64,000 nucleotides of DNA from Phaeobacter sp. 11ANDIMAR09 (GTDB taxonomy: Bacteria > Pseudomonadota > Alphaproteobacteria > Rhodobacterales > Rhodobacteraceae). Shown here in pieces: positions 7,614 through 17,007 of the stretch (positions are counted from its first letter, which is position 1; the number at the start of each line of letters is the position of its first letter). Below the pieces are notes generated by a model, which worked only from the letters and a program-made list of their open reading frames with translations, ran no database searches and was not told the DNA's origin. Location: assembly GCF_001294455.1 (NCBI RefSeq), contig NZ_LIKT01000019.1:29981-93980 (forward strand), in the 5' to 3' direction. A program made the position numbers and the translations under genes.

Positions 7614-9002
7614 TTATCCGGCAGCCAAGATCGCGCGCAGCTCTGCGGCGCAGTCCGCGACCTCAGCCTTCACATGCGCGGGCAGCCGAGATGTATGTTC
7701 GAGAAGAGAGAGAACATTTGTGACGGGATCGGCAGAGGCCTGCGCGGCAATTGGCTCGGGATCCGCTGTCGTGATCTCTGGCGCCTCTTGCTGCACGACA
7801 GGCGGGGTCATCTCCTGAGCGAGTTCTGCCAAAGGCGGCTCAACAGCCGCTACATCAGCGGTCTCAGCCTGAGGCGGCGCGGGCTCCAATGTGGCAAGCG
7901 GTTGCTGGGGAGCCCCTACTGTTTCTGTTTCGGCCGCAGGGGAGTCGCTTACTGTCGCCACGGAGGGGGCGGTGTCCGCCAGAGAAGGGGCAAGCGGCTC
8001 TACCGTATCCTGAAGAGGGGCAGCCGCGCGAGCGGGACCTGATGATTCCGCGGTGGTTTCTTGAGGTGCTTCTTCGGTGTCCAGCGGCACCTGCGCGTTT
8101 GGAGCGGCCTCTGCAGGACTGTCGAGCTCCATATGCATCTGCTCAGGTTCCGGCGTGGAAGCTGCCAGTACCGGTTCTGCAGGGGCTACGACCTCTGGGG
8201 CAGCATTGGCGACAGGCTGCTCCGTCTGCGAGGGGGTTACCGTTGGCTCAACCACTGAAGCGGCTTGGGCGGCTGCGGGACTCTTTTGCGGCTCTGCGGC
8301 AACCTGTGCTTCGGCAGGTGGGGAGGACTCAGCAACCACTTCCGGAGCCGGAGCCGGAGGAGGGGATGATTCGTTTTCAATTCCGGCGGAAACGTCGGGC
8401 GCTACTGGTTCGGACTGTGTGGCTTCGGGCTCGGAGGAGGGCGCAGGAGCGGTAACTTCAGGCGGTGCAACTGCAGTTTCCACGCTGGGTTCTGGGACCA
8501 CCGCGGCAGGAGTTTCAGATTCGGGTGCTACTTGAACTGCTTGCGGCTGCGCAATTTCGGGGTGGGGTTGAGCGGGGGCGGTCGGTTCAACAAATGCGAC
8601 TTGCGCGCTGGCCACATCGGCCTCGGGTGCGGCAGCGGGGACCTCCTGCGGGGGAATGGCTGCCGGGTCGACTTTTTCCACGGAACGCGCTTTTGGGGCT
8701 GCCTCCTCGACCGGAGGGCCGTCTGACTCGAGATCATGGGACATCTGGCTCACATGGGCGATGCCATGATCGCGCAGAATCGCCTGGACCTCTTTGATCG
8801 ACAGCCCGTCTTTGTGGAGGAGTTTCCGAATGCCCCCCAGGAGCAGCATATCTGCAGGTCGGTAGTAGCGGCGGCCGCCAGCCCGTTTTACCGGCTTAAT
8901 CTGGGTAAACTTGCTTTCCCAAAAGCGCAGAACATGTGCCTGCACGCCGAGCCAGTCCGCGACTTCGCTGATGGTGCGAAAGGCGTCCGCTGATTTTGAC
9001 AT
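7614..9002 (-). CDS. MerR-family regulator with very long Pro/Ala/Glu-rich tail
   Basis: Residues 1-75 form a MerR winged-helix domain ([21 protein letters not shown] ... [22 protein letters not shown], here quoted in parts), then about 330 residues of Pro/Ala/Glu/Val low-complexity sequence, and a conserved-looking C-terminal helix ([20 protein letters not shown] and onward). No cysteine metal-site pattern like CueR or MerR is evident. The start at 9002 (MSKSADAF) is chosen because the domain begins there. It lies 122 bases downstream of ihfA in the fatty acid/ribosome operon, the usual alphaproteobacterial position for this regulator. Function is unknown. Confidence 0.88.
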   Translation of the reverse strand: MSKSADAFRTISEVADWLGVQAHVLRFWESKFTQIKPVKRAGGRRYYRPADMLLLGGIRKLLHKDGLSIKEVQAILRDHGIAHVSQMSHDLESDGPPVEEAAPKARSVEKVDPAAIPPQEVPAAAPEADVASAQVAFVEPTAPAQPHPEIAQPQAVQVAPESETPAAVVPEPSVETAVAPPEVTAPAPSSEPEATQSEPVAPDVSAGIENESSPPPAPAPEVVAESSPPAEAQVAAEPQKSPAAAQAASVVEPTVTPSQTEQPVANAAPEVVAPAEPVLAASTPEPEQMHMELDSPAEAAPNAQVPLDTEEAPQETTAESSGPARAAAPLQDTVEPLAPSLADTAPSVATVSDSPAAETETVGAPQQPLATLEPAPPQAETADVAAVEPPLAELAQEMTPPVVQQEAPEITTADPEPIAAQASADPVTNVLSLLEHTSRLPAHVKAEVADCAAELRAILAAG

Positions 9003-9124
9003 AGTGATCGTTCCAATGTTCGCGCTCTGGGGAGGCGCGGAGTTTGCTGTTCCCAACCAGGGCGTTGCAGGCAGGCAACGCCGGGCGGATCAGGCAGAAA
9101 GAGACAATGCTGGACGGTGCCGCC

Positions 9125-9427
9125 TTACTTTCGGTTTCCGTCGGCCACCCGGTCCTTCATCAAATGCGAAGGGCGGAAAGTCAGAACGCGGCGTGGCTGA
9201 ATAGGAACTTCCTCACCGGTCTTTGGATTGCGGCCAATACGAGCGGATTTATCCCGAACGCTAAAGGTGCCAAAAGACGAGATTTTCACCTGTTCGCCTT
9301 TTACCAGGGCATCGGACATGTGTTGCAACATGCTCTCTACCAGCTGGGCACTTTCGTTTCGAGACAAGCCCACCTCACGGAAGACCGCTTCGCTCAAATC
9401 CATGCGTGTAAGAGTTTTTTCGCTCAT
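9125..9427 (-). CDS. ihfA: Integration host factor subunit alpha
   Basis: A 100-residue HU/IHF family protein that bends DNA as a heterodimer with IHF-beta. It begins [20 protein letters not shown] and contains the beta-arm [14 protein letters not shown] with the intercalating proline, and [10 protein letters not shown]. The start ATG 9427 was chosen over a frame that is open further upstream. Its place between fabH and merR is typical of alphaproteobacteria. IHF has roles in replication, recombination and regulation of many promoters. Confidence 0.96.
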   Translation of the reverse strand: MSEKTLTRMDLSEAVFREVGLSRNESAQLVESMLQHMSDALVKGEQVKISSFGTFSVRDKSARIGRNPKTGEEVPIQPRRVLTFRPSHLMKDRVADGNRK

Positions 9428-9520
9428 GCTTAATCCCCGTTGTTTGTCAAACAATAGGGGCAGGGGAATTTCCCTGTCAATATCAATGAATTGCAAGAGC
9501 CTTGTTTCCGGGGGGCGGCG

Positions 9521-10492
9521 CTACCAGCGCAACACTACCGCGCCCCAGGCCAAGCCGCCGCCAATGGCTTCTGTAACGATCAGGTCGCCGGGCTTGATTT
9601 GACCGCGCGATTTCCCGACAGAGAGTGCCAGGGGGATCGAGGCGGCAGAGGTGTTGCCATGGTCCTGAACAGTGACAATCACGTTGTCCATCGGCAGGCC
9701 CATCTTTTTGGCCGTGCCCTGAATGATGCGGATATTGGCCTGATGAGGCACGATCCAGTCAACATCTGCGGTGCTCAAATCCGCGCGTTCCAGTGCGGTA
9801 CTGGCTGTTTTTGCAAGCTTTTCTACGGCGTGGCGGAAGACTTGGTTGCCCTGCATGCGCAGATGGCCGGTGTTTTGCGTGGCAACGCCACCATCCACAT
9901 AGAGCAGATCCTTGTAGCGACCATCGGAGTTGAGGTCGGTGGACAGAATGCCACGATCCTCTTTGCTGCCGGCCAGGGTCTGTGCCTCCAATACCAGCGC
10001 ACCAGCGCCATCACCAAAGAGCACACAGGTCGCGCGATCCGTCCAATCCATGATTCGGCTAAAGGTTTCGGAGCCAATGACCAAAACCCGCTCAGCCTGG
10101 CCGGAAACGATCAAGGCATTTGCATTGGTCAGCGCGTAAACGAATCCGGCGCAGACCGCCTGGACGTCAAAGGCAAAGCCGCTTGTCATGCCCAGTTTGG
10201 CCTGAACCATGGTTGCGGCAGAGGGGAAGGTCAGGTCAGCGGTGGAGGTCGCAAGCACGATGGCGTCGATATCCGAGGCTTCCAGTCCGGCGTCTTTCAA
10301 CGCGGCCAGGGCGGCTTCGGTTGCCATATCCGAGGTGGTTTCCCCCTCGGCGGCGAAATGGCGCCGCTCAATGCCTGAACGCGAGCGAATCCATTCATCG
10401 CTGGTGTCCAGAGAGGCTTCGAATTCCGCGTTTTCCACTACTCGCTTGGGGAGATAATGTCCTGTGCCAACCACTACTGCACGTCGCGTCAT
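9521..10492 (-). CDS. fabH: 3-oxoacyl-ACP synthase III
   Basis: FabH condenses acetyl-CoA with malonyl-ACP to start fatty acid synthesis. The 323-residue protein shows the catalytic triad in its usual contexts: Cys114 (VQAVCAGFVY), His250 (VPHQANIRI) and Asn280 (DHGNTSAASIP). It is 20 bases downstream of plsX, so both are in one transcript that couples fatty acid initiation with phospholipid synthesis. Length is normal for the family. Confidence 0.97.
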   Translation of the reverse strand: MTRRAVVVGTGHYLPKRVVENAEFEASLDTSDEWIRSRSGIERRHFAAEGETTSDMATEAALAALKDAGLEASDIDAIVLATSTADLTFPSAATMVQAKLGMTSGFAFDVQAVCAGFVYALTNANALIVSGQAERVLVIGSETFSRIMDWTDRATCVLFGDGAGALVLEAQTLAGSKEDRGILSTDLNSDGRYKDLLYVDGGVATQNTGHLRMQGNQVFRHAVEKLAKTASTALERADLSTADVDWIVPHQANIRIIQGTAKKMGLPMDNVIVTVQDHGNTSAASIPLALSVGKSRGQIKPGDLIVTEAIGGGLAWGAVVLRW

Positions 10493-10512
10493 TCGATGTC
10501 TGCCTTTTGGAG

Positions 10513-11619
10513 TTATTTGATGGGATGCTCAGCATCCTGGGGAACGATGTCATCTTGGGTAAGCTCGACGACAGATGCAACCCGTGCGGCCAGTTTTTCA
10601 GCAAAGCCTTGCTGAGCCAGGAGGAAGGCGAGTTTGACCGCAGCCGAGATTCCGGTGGCATCGGCGCCACCGTGGGATTTGACCACTGTACCATTCAGCC
10701 CAAGGAACACGCCACCGTTGACCCGGCGCGGGTCAATCCGTTTGGCCAATCGCGCCAACGAGGTATAGGCCAGAACTGCGGCAATCCGGGAAAGGAACGA
10801 ATATTCAAAGGCTTCACGCAGGGTGCTGCGCAGCATGCTGGCGGTGCCTTCCCCGGTCTTGATGGCGACATTGCCAGTGAACCCATCGGTCACAATGAGA
10901 TCAACTGCATCGCCGGGGATATCGCTGCCTTCAACAAAGCCAACAAATTCATACTCGGCCGTTTCCGCATGGGCCGCGATCAGGGCATGGGCTTCTTTCA
11001 GCTCTGCATGGCCCTTGTGCTCTTCGGTGCCGACATTGAGCAGCCCAACGCGTGGGCGGCGAATATCCATCGAATTGCGGACATAGGAGGTGCCCATGAG
11101 GGCATATTGCAGCAGATCCCGCGCATCGGCGCGCACATCGGCGCCAACGTCCAGCATCACATTGAACCCCTGAGGGTTACGTGATGGCCAGAGAATCGCA
11201 ATCGCCGGACGGTTCACACCAGGCACTTTGCGCAGCCGCAGCATCGACAGCGCCATCAAGGCGCCGGTATTGCCGCAGGAAACCGCCCCTGCGGCCTCAC
11301 CTTTCTTGACCGCATCCAGCGTCGACCACATCGAGGTGCCCTTGCCATTTCTCATGACCTGGCTGGGCTTATCCTCCATCGTGACGACTTTTTGGGCGTC
11401 CCGAATCTCGACACGCCCGGCCAGAATGCGCCGCTTGGCGACCAAAGCCGCCAGTTCCTCGGCGGGACCGTGCAGCAAAAAGGCGAGCTGGGGATTCTTT
11501 TCGGCAGACATGGCAAGACCGGCCACCACAACTGCGGGGCCGGCGTCTCCGCCCATGGCGTCAACCGAGATCACAATGCGGTCGGATTTTGTCACTGATT
11601 GATCGGGTTTACCCGTCAT
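10513..11619 (-). CDS. plsX: Phosphate acyltransferase PlsX
   Basis: PlsX converts acyl-ACP to acyl-phosphate, the donor for PlsY in glycerol-3-phosphate acylation. The 368-residue protein begins after a short basic leader with VISVDAMGGDAGP, and has MRNGKGTSMW, SCGNTGALMALS and NVGTEEHKGH motifs typical of the family. It lies between rpmF and fabH, an arrangement conserved widely in proteobacteria, with 39 bases to rpmF and 20 to fabH. Confidence 0.97.
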   Translation of the reverse strand: MTGKPDQSVTKSDRIVISVDAMGGDAGPAVVVAGLAMSAEKNPQLAFLLHGPAEELAALVAKRRILAGRVEIRDAQKVVTMEDKPSQVMRNGKGTSMWSTLDAVKKGEAAGAVSCGNTGALMALSMLRLRKVPGVNRPAIAILWPSRNPQGFNVMLDVGADVRADARDLLQYALMGTSYVRNSMDIRRPRVGLLNVGTEEHKGHAELKEAHALIAAHAETAEYEFVGFVEGSDIPGDAVDLIVTDGFTGNVAIKTGEGTASMLRSTLREAFEYSFLSRIAAVLAYTSLARLAKRIDPRRVNGGVFLGLNGTVVKSHGGADATGISAAVKLAFLLAQQGFAEKLAARVASVVELTQDDIVPQDAEHPIK

Positions 11620-11658
11620 GCAAAAATCCGCCCCGCAAATTGTGTGATCGTCGCGATC

Positions 11659-11865
11659 TTATGCCGCGTCTTCGTCGATTTCGACTTCGTCGTTGATAGC
11701 AACAACTTCTTTGCTGTCATAGTGGCCGCAGGAGGGGCACACGTGATGGGGACGCTTCAACTCACCGCAGTTCGAGCATTCGTTCGGGTTTGCAGCAACC
11801 AGAGCGTCGTGCGCGCGGCGGTTGTTACGGCGCGACTTGGATACTTTATTCTGTTGGACGGCCAT
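11659..11865 (-). CDS. rpmF: 50S ribosomal protein L32
   Basis: The 68-residue product begins [20 protein letters not shown] and contains a zinc-ribbon cysteine pattern (CSNCGELKR ... CPSCGHY), typical of L32 of the cysteine-containing type. The acidic C-terminal extension (EVEIDEDAA) is common in alphaproteobacteria. It heads the plsX-fabH block; the 229-base gap upstream may hold its own promoter and also includes the short palindrome AAAACCGGTTTT at 12066-12077. Confidence 0.96.
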   Translation of the reverse strand: MAVQQNKVSKSRRNNRRAHDALVAANPNECSNCGELKRPHHVCPSCGHYDSKEVVAINDEVEIDEDAA

Positions 11866-12094
11866 GTCTCAACCTTCGTCTATTGGGGCCTTGGGGTTGA
11901 TGCCCGCGGCGCGTTTCACATTCGTTCGTTAGATCGGTAGGCGAGCGTTTAGGCCGCAGCCTCTCCGATGTCCAACCAAAAATTCCGATGAGCGCGCGAA
12001 AATACTGAGAATCTCCGTCTGCGCAAGCGGTTTTTTAAGCCAGGCGGCCCGGTGATACCACCCGCAAAACCGGTTTTTCGTGAGTTTTTTAACC

Positions 12095-12631
12095 TTAGCT
12101 CTTTGGGTCGAGCTGTTTCTTGAGGGCTGCAAGCCCAGCAAAGGGCTTGGTGTCCTCTTCCCGCATCGGAGCGACCCCCGGTTCAGCGTAGACCGCTTCG
12201 CCCAGTTCTGCGCCTTCTTTGCGCGGGTAGGTGGGGATCAGCAGCGACAGGGCTTCGATCATCACAACCGAAGGATCGATTTTGTCCTGGAGGGGTTCAA
12301 CGCGCTCATCTTCCTCCATTTCGACCTCAGGGTCATCGGGCTCTGACAAGCCAGAGACAAAAATACGCTCGACCTTTTCATCGATTCGCGTGGACATGGG
12401 CTCCAGTGTCACCACACAGTCCTGCTGAACCGTGGCGCCCAGGCTGGCAGAAAGTTGCCAGTCGCGCTGGCCCTTGGCCGTGATCTTTCCGGTGAAGCGA
12501 AGTTTCTTCAATCCCTTGATTTCCAGCTCCTGTGCCAGTGTTTCAAGCACTTTGGCATCGGGCTGTATGTCAAAGGAAGTTGCCCTGTTCTGTGGCAGAT
12601 CGGACACCTTAAAGGCGGTGCTGTCAGTCAT
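12095..12631 (-). CDS. yceD: YceD family (DUF177) protein
   Basis: A 178-residue acidic protein of the DUF177 family, linked in other bacteria and plants to 23S rRNA accumulation or ribosome assembly. Characteristic features are the central DWQLSASLGATVQQDCVVTL region, the acidic DDPEVEMEEDE patch and the C-terminal LIPTYPRKEG. It is typically encoded just before rpmF, as here. Divergent from bamE, with 98 bases between the starts. Confidence 0.92.
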   Translation of the reverse strand: MTDSTAFKVSDLPQNRATSFDIQPDAKVLETLAQELEIKGLKKLRFTGKITAKGQRDWQLSASLGATVQQDCVVTLEPMSTRIDEKVERIFVSGLSEPDDPEVEMEEDERVEPLQDKIDPSVVMIEALSLLIPTYPRKEGAELGEAVYAEPGVAPMREEDTKPFAGLAALKKQLDPKS

Positions 12632-12729
12632 GATGGCTACTTTCGTTTCTTGAACCGGAGGCTTGCATTAGGTAATCGGGTTCAAAGGCGTGTTCAAGCC
12701 AGAGGCAATGCAGTGTTGTGGGGATCATC

Positions 12730-13200
12730 ATGAATGCACAAAAAGACCAGCTGAAGGCAGCGGTGAAATATGCAGCCTGGGCAGTCGCGGCGCTGGCAGT
12801 GGCTGGGTGTACAGCGATTTACAAAAAACACGGCTATGTTCCCAGCGAAGAACAGCTGGCAGAAGTTGTTGTCGGCATTGATACGAAGGATTCGGTTGCC
12901 GAAACGATTGGCGTGCCGACGGCCTCGGGCGTGTTGAACGATGGCGGCTACTACTATGTCTCAACCCTGATGCGGACCCGTGGGGCAGGGGCAACCAAAC
13001 CGGTTTCGCGGTCTCTGGTCGCGATCAGCTTTGACTCGCGCGACGTGGTTTCGGGAATCGAACGCTATAGTCTGGAAGACGGCAAGGTGATTCCGCTCGC
13101 GCGCCGGGTGACCAGTTCCAGTGTTGAAGACAAAACATTCCTGCGCCAGCTTCTTGGTAGCCTCGGCAACTTTAACCCAGGCTCCTTGTTGGAGGAGTAA
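12730..13200 (+). CDS. bamE: Outer membrane assembly lipoprotein BamE (SmpA/OmlA)
   Basis: BamE is a small lipoprotein of the beta-barrel assembly machine in the outer membrane. The 156-residue protein has a signal with lipobox LAVAGC (lipidated Cys27) and a SmpA/OmlA domain with the usual EEQLAEVVVGIDTKDSV and DGGYYYVST segments. I chose ATG 12730 over an in-frame GTG at 12718. It is divergent from yceD, a conserved alphaproteobacterial neighbourhood, and complements lptD and surA found later in the window as outer-membrane biogenesis genes. Confidence 0.93.
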   Translation: MNAQKDQLKAAVKYAAWAVAALAVAGCTAIYKKHGYVPSEEQLAEVVVGIDTKDSVAETIGVPTASGVLNDGGYYYVSTLMRTRGAGATKPVSRSLVAISFDSRDVVSGIERYSLEDGKVIPLARRVTSSSVEDKTFLRQLLGSLGNFNPGSLLEE

Positions 13201-13304
13201 CATCCGAGATCCGGCCCGGGGCCAGACGCTGCTGGCCGGATTTGTCTGAATTGTGAGTGATTGGTCGCGTGGAGCGGCTACTTCGAGAGGCAAGGAGGGC
13301 TAAA

Positions 13305-14102
13305 GTGAGGGGTGCAAGCGACGGAAAGTCTGTGGCGGATGCGCCAGTTTCAGCTGTGTTGCTGGAACGGGGCGGCTACCGGGCCCGGCTCGCTCAGACT
13401 GCGCAGGATCTTTTACAGGCGCAGCAGTTGCGGGGGCGTTGCTTTCGGACAGAGGTTCGGGACCAAGACCCCTATGATGCGGCCTGCCTGAATGTCTTGA
13501 TCGAATCGCAGGCCAGCGGGGATCTGGTTGGCTGTTTCCGGTTGATGGTGCTGGAGAGTGGTCAGGCGATCGCTGAGAGCTACTCTGCTCAATTTTACGA
13601 TTTGTCGCGGCTTTCAAAATTTCCAGAGCGGATGATGGAGCTGGGTCGCTTTTGCATTGATCCTGGTGTTCAGGATGCGGATATTCTGCGCCTGGCTTGG
13701 GCTGCGGTCACAGACATGGTCGACCAGCAATCTGTTGCCCTGCTGTTTGGCTGTTCGTCTTTTGCCGGAACCACCCCCGAGACCTATACCGAGGCCTTCG
13801 CTTTGTTGCAGCGCCGCCATTTGGCGCCTGACCGCTGGCGCCCGGGTCACGCAGCGCGCGAGACCCGCTGCTTTGACGCTCTTCTGCACGACCGCGCCGA
13901 AGGGCAGAAACCGGATCTGAAACTGGCCCAGGCGCAGCTGCCCCCCTTGCTGCGCAGCTATCTGACAATGGGGGGCTGGGTGAGCGACCATGTTGTGATC
14001 GACGCGGATCTCAACACCTGCCATGTTTTCACCGGTCTCGAAGTCAAGGCAATTCCGGCAACGCGCAAACGGCTCCTGCGGAGCGCTGCGCAACAGTCCT
14101 GA
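13305..14102 (+). CDS. GNAT-fold acyltransferase, OlsB-like
   Basis: The 265-residue protein matches the Acetyltransf_5 group that includes OlsB, the L-ornithine N-alpha acyltransferase making lyso-ornithine lipid from acyl-ACP. Recognisable parts are LRGRCFRTE, VGCFRLMVL, MELGRFCIDP and LFGCSSFAGT. A GTG at 13305 with AGGAGG 6-7 bases upstream is a much better start than the earlier GTG at 13257. No olsA lies next to it, so ornithine-lipid synthesis is inferred from family only; roseobacters also carry paralogues of uncertain substrate. Confidence 0.8.
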   Translation: MRGASDGKSVADAPVSAVLLERGGYRARLAQTAQDLLQAQQLRGRCFRTEVRDQDPYDAACLNVLIESQASGDLVGCFRLMVLESGQAIAESYSAQFYDLSRLSKFPERMMELGRFCIDPGVQDADILRLAWAAVTDMVDQQSVALLFGCSSFAGTTPETYTEAFALLQRRHLAPDRWRPGHAARETRCFDALLHDRAEGQKPDLKLAQAQLPPLLRSYLTMGGWVSDHVVIDADLNTCHVFTGLEVKAIPATRKRLLRSAAQQS

Positions 14103-14140
14103 GCGTTGACCTTACCGCCTGCGCGGTTTAGCTGGCTCCT

Positions 14141-15970
14141 ATGGCACGTATTCCTCTTTTGCAGATGACCGGGATCTCCCTCACCTTTGGTGGCGATCCC
14201 ATCTTTTCAGATCTCGATCTGGTGGTTCAACCCGGCGACCGGGTCGCGCTTGTTGGGCGCAATGGATCGGGAAAATCCACCCTTATGAAGGTGATGGCGG
14301 GGCTTGTTGAAGCTGATACCGGCAGCCTGGTGGTACCTTCGGGGCGCTCGGTTGGCTATATGGAGCAGGATCCGCAGATGACCGGATTTGCGACCTTGGG
14401 CGATTTTGCAGCAAGTGAACTGGACCCGGGCGAGCTCTATAAGGTGGAACGCGCCGGTGAGGGGCTGAAATTCGACCCCGATCGGCCTGTGGCAACAGCT
14501 TCGGGCGGTGAGCGGAGGCGGGCGGCCCTGGCCAAGCTGATGGCGGAAGCCCCTGACCTGATGTTGCTGGACGAGCCGACCAACCACCTGGATATCGAGG
14601 CAATCACCTGGCTGGAATCCGAGCTGAAATCCACGCGGGCCGCCTTTGTGTTGATTTCACACGACCGGGCCTTTTTGCGGGCGCTGACACGGGCCACTCT
14701 TTGGGTAGATCGCGGGCAAGTGCGCCGCCAGGAAAAAGGCTTTGAAGGCTTCGAAGCCTGGCGGGACAAAATCTGGGAAGAGGAAGACCAGCAACGCCAC
14801 AAACTCAATCGTCTGATCAAAAGCGAAAGCCGGTGGGCGGTTGAGGGCATCTCGGCCCGACGCAAGCGCAACATGGGCCGCGTGCGCGCTCTGCATGAGC
14901 TGAAAGACCAACGTGCCAGCCAGATCAAGCGCCAGGGAGCGGCAGAACTGGCCCTGGAGGCGGGACCAAAATCCGGTCGCAAGGTGATCGAGGTCGAGGG
15001 GCTGAGCAAGACCTATGGCGACAAGCGAATTGTGCAAGATTTTTCCCTGAAGGTTCAACGCAGTGACCGGGTGGCCTTTGTCGGTCCTAACGGCGCGGGC
15101 AAGACCACATTGCTGAAGCTGATGCTGGGGCAGGTCGCGCCGGATGCCGGATCCGTCAAGCTGGGAACCAATCTGGAAATCGCGCTCTTTGACCAGACAC
15201 GTGACCAGCTGGATCCAGATGCCAGCCTCTGGGAGAACCTGACATCTGACCCCTTGCTGGGGATTTCTGGCAAGGCGGATCAGGTCATGGTGCGGGGCAA
15301 CCCCAAGCATGTTGTTGGCTATCTCAAGGAGTTTCTGTTTGACGAGAGTCAGGCCCGTGCGCCTGTCAGATCCCTGTCTGGGGGCGAGAAGGCGCGGCTG
15401 CTCTTGGCCCGGCTAATGGCGCGACAAAGCAACCTTCTGGTGCTGGATGAACCGACCAATGATCTGGATGTGGAAACCCTGGACCTGTTGCAGGAACTGC
15501 TGGATTCTTACGATGGTACCGTATTGCTGGTGAGCCATGATCGGGACTTTTTGGACCGGGTTGCCACCACAACCATCGCCATGGAGGGCGATGGCAAGGT
15601 GACTGCCTATGCAGGGGGCTGGAGTGACTATATCAGTCAACGGGGCGATTTTCCTGGGATAGGAACTTCGGAAAAACCGTCTAAAAACAAATCGCAAAAG
15701 GCCAAGTCTAAGGCAGCGGCATCAGGTGATGTGGCGGGCAAGGAAAAGCTGAGTTTCAAGGAGAAGCATCGCTTGGAGGCCTTGCCTGCTGACATTGAGC
15801 GGCTGGAGCAAGAGATTGCCAAGCTGCAGGACCTGATGGCTGACCCGGAGCTTTTCACCCGCGAGCCGGTTAAGTTCAAAAAGGCCACAGAAGCCTTGGT
15901 CGAGCGGCAGGAAAAGCTGGCTGCGGCAGAGGAGGAATGGCTGGAGCTGGAAGAAAAGGCCGAAGGGTGA
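14141..15970 (+). CDS. uup: ABC-F ATPase, Uup type
   Basis: A soluble protein with two ABC ATPase domains and no membrane segments (609 residues). Walker A motifs are GRNGSGKST (about residue 40) and GPNGAGKTT (about 320); signatures SGGERRRAAL and SGGEKARLLL precede LLDEPTNHLD and VLDEPTNDLD. The linker contains the arginine-rich Uup-like segment GISARRKRNMGRVRAL, and the C-terminus is a coiled coil after a Lys-rich hinge. Uup proteins act on ribosomes or structured nucleic acid; precise role is unsettled. The gene ends upstream of a hairpin at 16118. Confidence 0.93.
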   Translation: MARIPLLQMTGISLTFGGDPIFSDLDLVVQPGDRVALVGRNGSGKSTLMKVMAGLVEADTGSLVVPSGRSVGYMEQDPQMTGFATLGDFAASELDPGELYKVERAGEGLKFDPDRPVATASGGERRRAALAKLMAEAPDLMLLDEPTNHLDIEAITWLESELKSTRAAFVLISHDRAFLRALTRATLWVDRGQVRRQEKGFEGFEAWRDKIWEEEDQQRHKLNRLIKSESRWAVEGISARRKRNMGRVRALHELKDQRASQIKRQGAAELALEAGPKSGRKVIEVEGLSKTYGDKRIVQDFSLKVQRSDRVAFVGPNGAGKTTLLKLMLGQVAPDAGSVKLGTNLEIALFDQTRDQLDPDASLWENLTSDPLLGISGKADQVMVRGNPKHVVGYLKEFLFDESQARAPVRSLSGGEKARLLLARLMARQSNLLVLDEPTNDLDVETLDLLQELLDSYDGTVLLVSHDRDFLDRVATTTIAMEGDGKVTAYAGGWSDYISQRGDFPGIGTSEKPSKNKSQKAKSKAAASGDVAGKEKLSFKEKHRLEALPADIERLEQEIAKLQDLMADPELFTREPVKFKKATEALVERQEKLAAAEEEWLELEEKAEG

Positions 15971-16019
15971 CTGAGTCCACTCTTCGTTAACAAATGGTTA
16001 TTGGCCACTGTTCATCTAA

Positions 16020-16153
16020 GGGCCCGGTACCTTTGGTATAGGGATGGCTCAGACCGAAGCAAAGCTGTGACGGGAAAACTGCCGGGCTATGTAGGCGGAA
16101 GTATAGGGTGAAACAGCAAATAGGCGCAGGGCTCAACGCTCTGCGCCTATTTT
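16020..16153 (+). ncRNA. Possible small RNA or structured 3' UTR downstream of uup
   Basis: The 219-base convergent gap between uup and the SDR gene is not plain spacer: GCCCGG at 16022-16027 can pair with CCGGGC at 16082-16087, enclosing further short stems, and the segment ends in a perfect terminator. I recognise no Rfam family. It could be a 3' UTR-derived or independent small RNA, or simply a structured trailer. Confidence 0.25.
16118..16153. terminator. Bidirectional intrinsic terminator between uup and SDR gene
   Basis: AAATAGGCGCAG and CTGCGCCTATTT form a long GC-rich stem around a short loop, with A/T flanks on both sides, so it can end both the plus-strand uup transcript and the minus-strand SDR transcript. 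Confidence 0.82.
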
Positions 16154-16189
16154 CATTCGGCATTGAAAAGGGCAAAGCCAGCGGAGGCT

Positions 16190-16945
16190 TTAACGCATGC
16201 GCAGGGCACCGTCGATGCGGATGACTTCGCCGTTGAGATAGCCCGCCTCGGCGATGAAACCCGCCAGTTGGCCATATTCAGCTGGATCGCCCAAGCGTGC
16301 AGGATTGGGCACATCTGCGGCCAATTGCTGCTGCACCTCTTCGGGCAGGCCTGCCAACATCGGCGTCATGAAAATACCCGGAGCAATGGTCATCACCCGG
16401 ATCCCGCTAGAGGCCAGATCACGGGCCATGGGCAGGCACATGCCAACAACGCCGCCTTTGGAAGCGGCATAGGCGGCCTGACCCTTTTGCCCATCAAAGG
16501 CCGCAATCGAGGCCGTATTGATGATGACACCACGTGCGCCGTCGGATTCGGGTTCATTCTTGGCGATTTCAAGGGCGGCCAAACGCGCCACATTGAACGT
16601 GCCTACCAGGTTGATGTCGATGGTGCGTTGGTAGGCGTCCAGCGGGTGGGCACCATCGCGCCCAATGGTTTTAATTCCATAGGCGATCCCGGCGCAGTTC
16701 ACACAGGCAGAAATGCGGCCCATCTTTTCGACGGCATAGGCGATGGCGGCAGTTACCGACGCCTCATCTGTCACATCGGTCTGCACAAAATGGCCGCCGA
16801 TCTCTGCAGCGATCAATGGGCCGCGTTCCGCGTCGCGATCCAGGATGGTGACGGCTGCGCCGTTATCGGCAAAATGGCGTGCGGTAGCCTCGCCAAGGCC
16901 GGAGGCGCCGCCAGTGATGATGGCGCAGGTCTGTGCAAGTTTCAT
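16190..16945 (-). CDS. Short-chain dehydrogenase, type II 3-hydroxyacyl-CoA dehydrogenase-like
   Basis: A 251-residue SDR with the NAD-binding glycine motif TGGASGLGEA (about residues 11-20), NCAG at about 88-91, catalytic Ser in NTASIAAFDG and the Tyr-x3-Lys pair in AYAASKGG. The sequence layout, including GYLNGEVIRIDGALRMR at the C-terminus, resembles HSD10-type 3-hydroxyacyl-CoA dehydrogenases, which oxidise short-chain or branched 3-hydroxyacyl-CoA. The exact substrate is inferred. No acyl-CoA gene neighbours support it further. Confidence 0.88.
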   Translation of the reverse strand: MKLAQTCAIITGGASGLGEATARHFADNGAAVTILDRDAERGPLIAAEIGGHFVQTDVTDEASVTAAIAYAVEKMGRISACVNCAGIAYGIKTIGRDGAHPLDAYQRTIDINLVGTFNVARLAALEIAKNEPESDGARGVIINTASIAAFDGQKGQAAYAASKGGVVGMCLPMARDLASSGIRVMTIAPGIFMTPMLAGLPEEVQQQLAADVPNPARLGDPAEYGQLAGFIAEAGYLNGEVIRIDGALRMR

Positions 16946-17007
16946 GAGCAGTGCTCCTTCGGGTATCTGAACATTTGTTCAATAACTACCAGATGGAGCG
17001 CTTCTGT

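Noticed and set aside
7437..8042. Plus-strand ORF beginning in the tRNA-Pro region with an AGLEPATFRPPDG-like product
   Set aside because: This is the translated antisense of tRNA-Pro, a well-known false ORF, running on into the antisense of the MerR gene.
9491..11184. Long plus-strand ORFs across fabH and plsX
   Set aside because: Low-likelihood shadow frames opposite well-identified genes.
12066..12077. AAAACCGGTTTT palindrome between yceD and rpmF
   Set aside because: Twelve bases alone with no second site or T-tract arrangement; noted under rpmF only.
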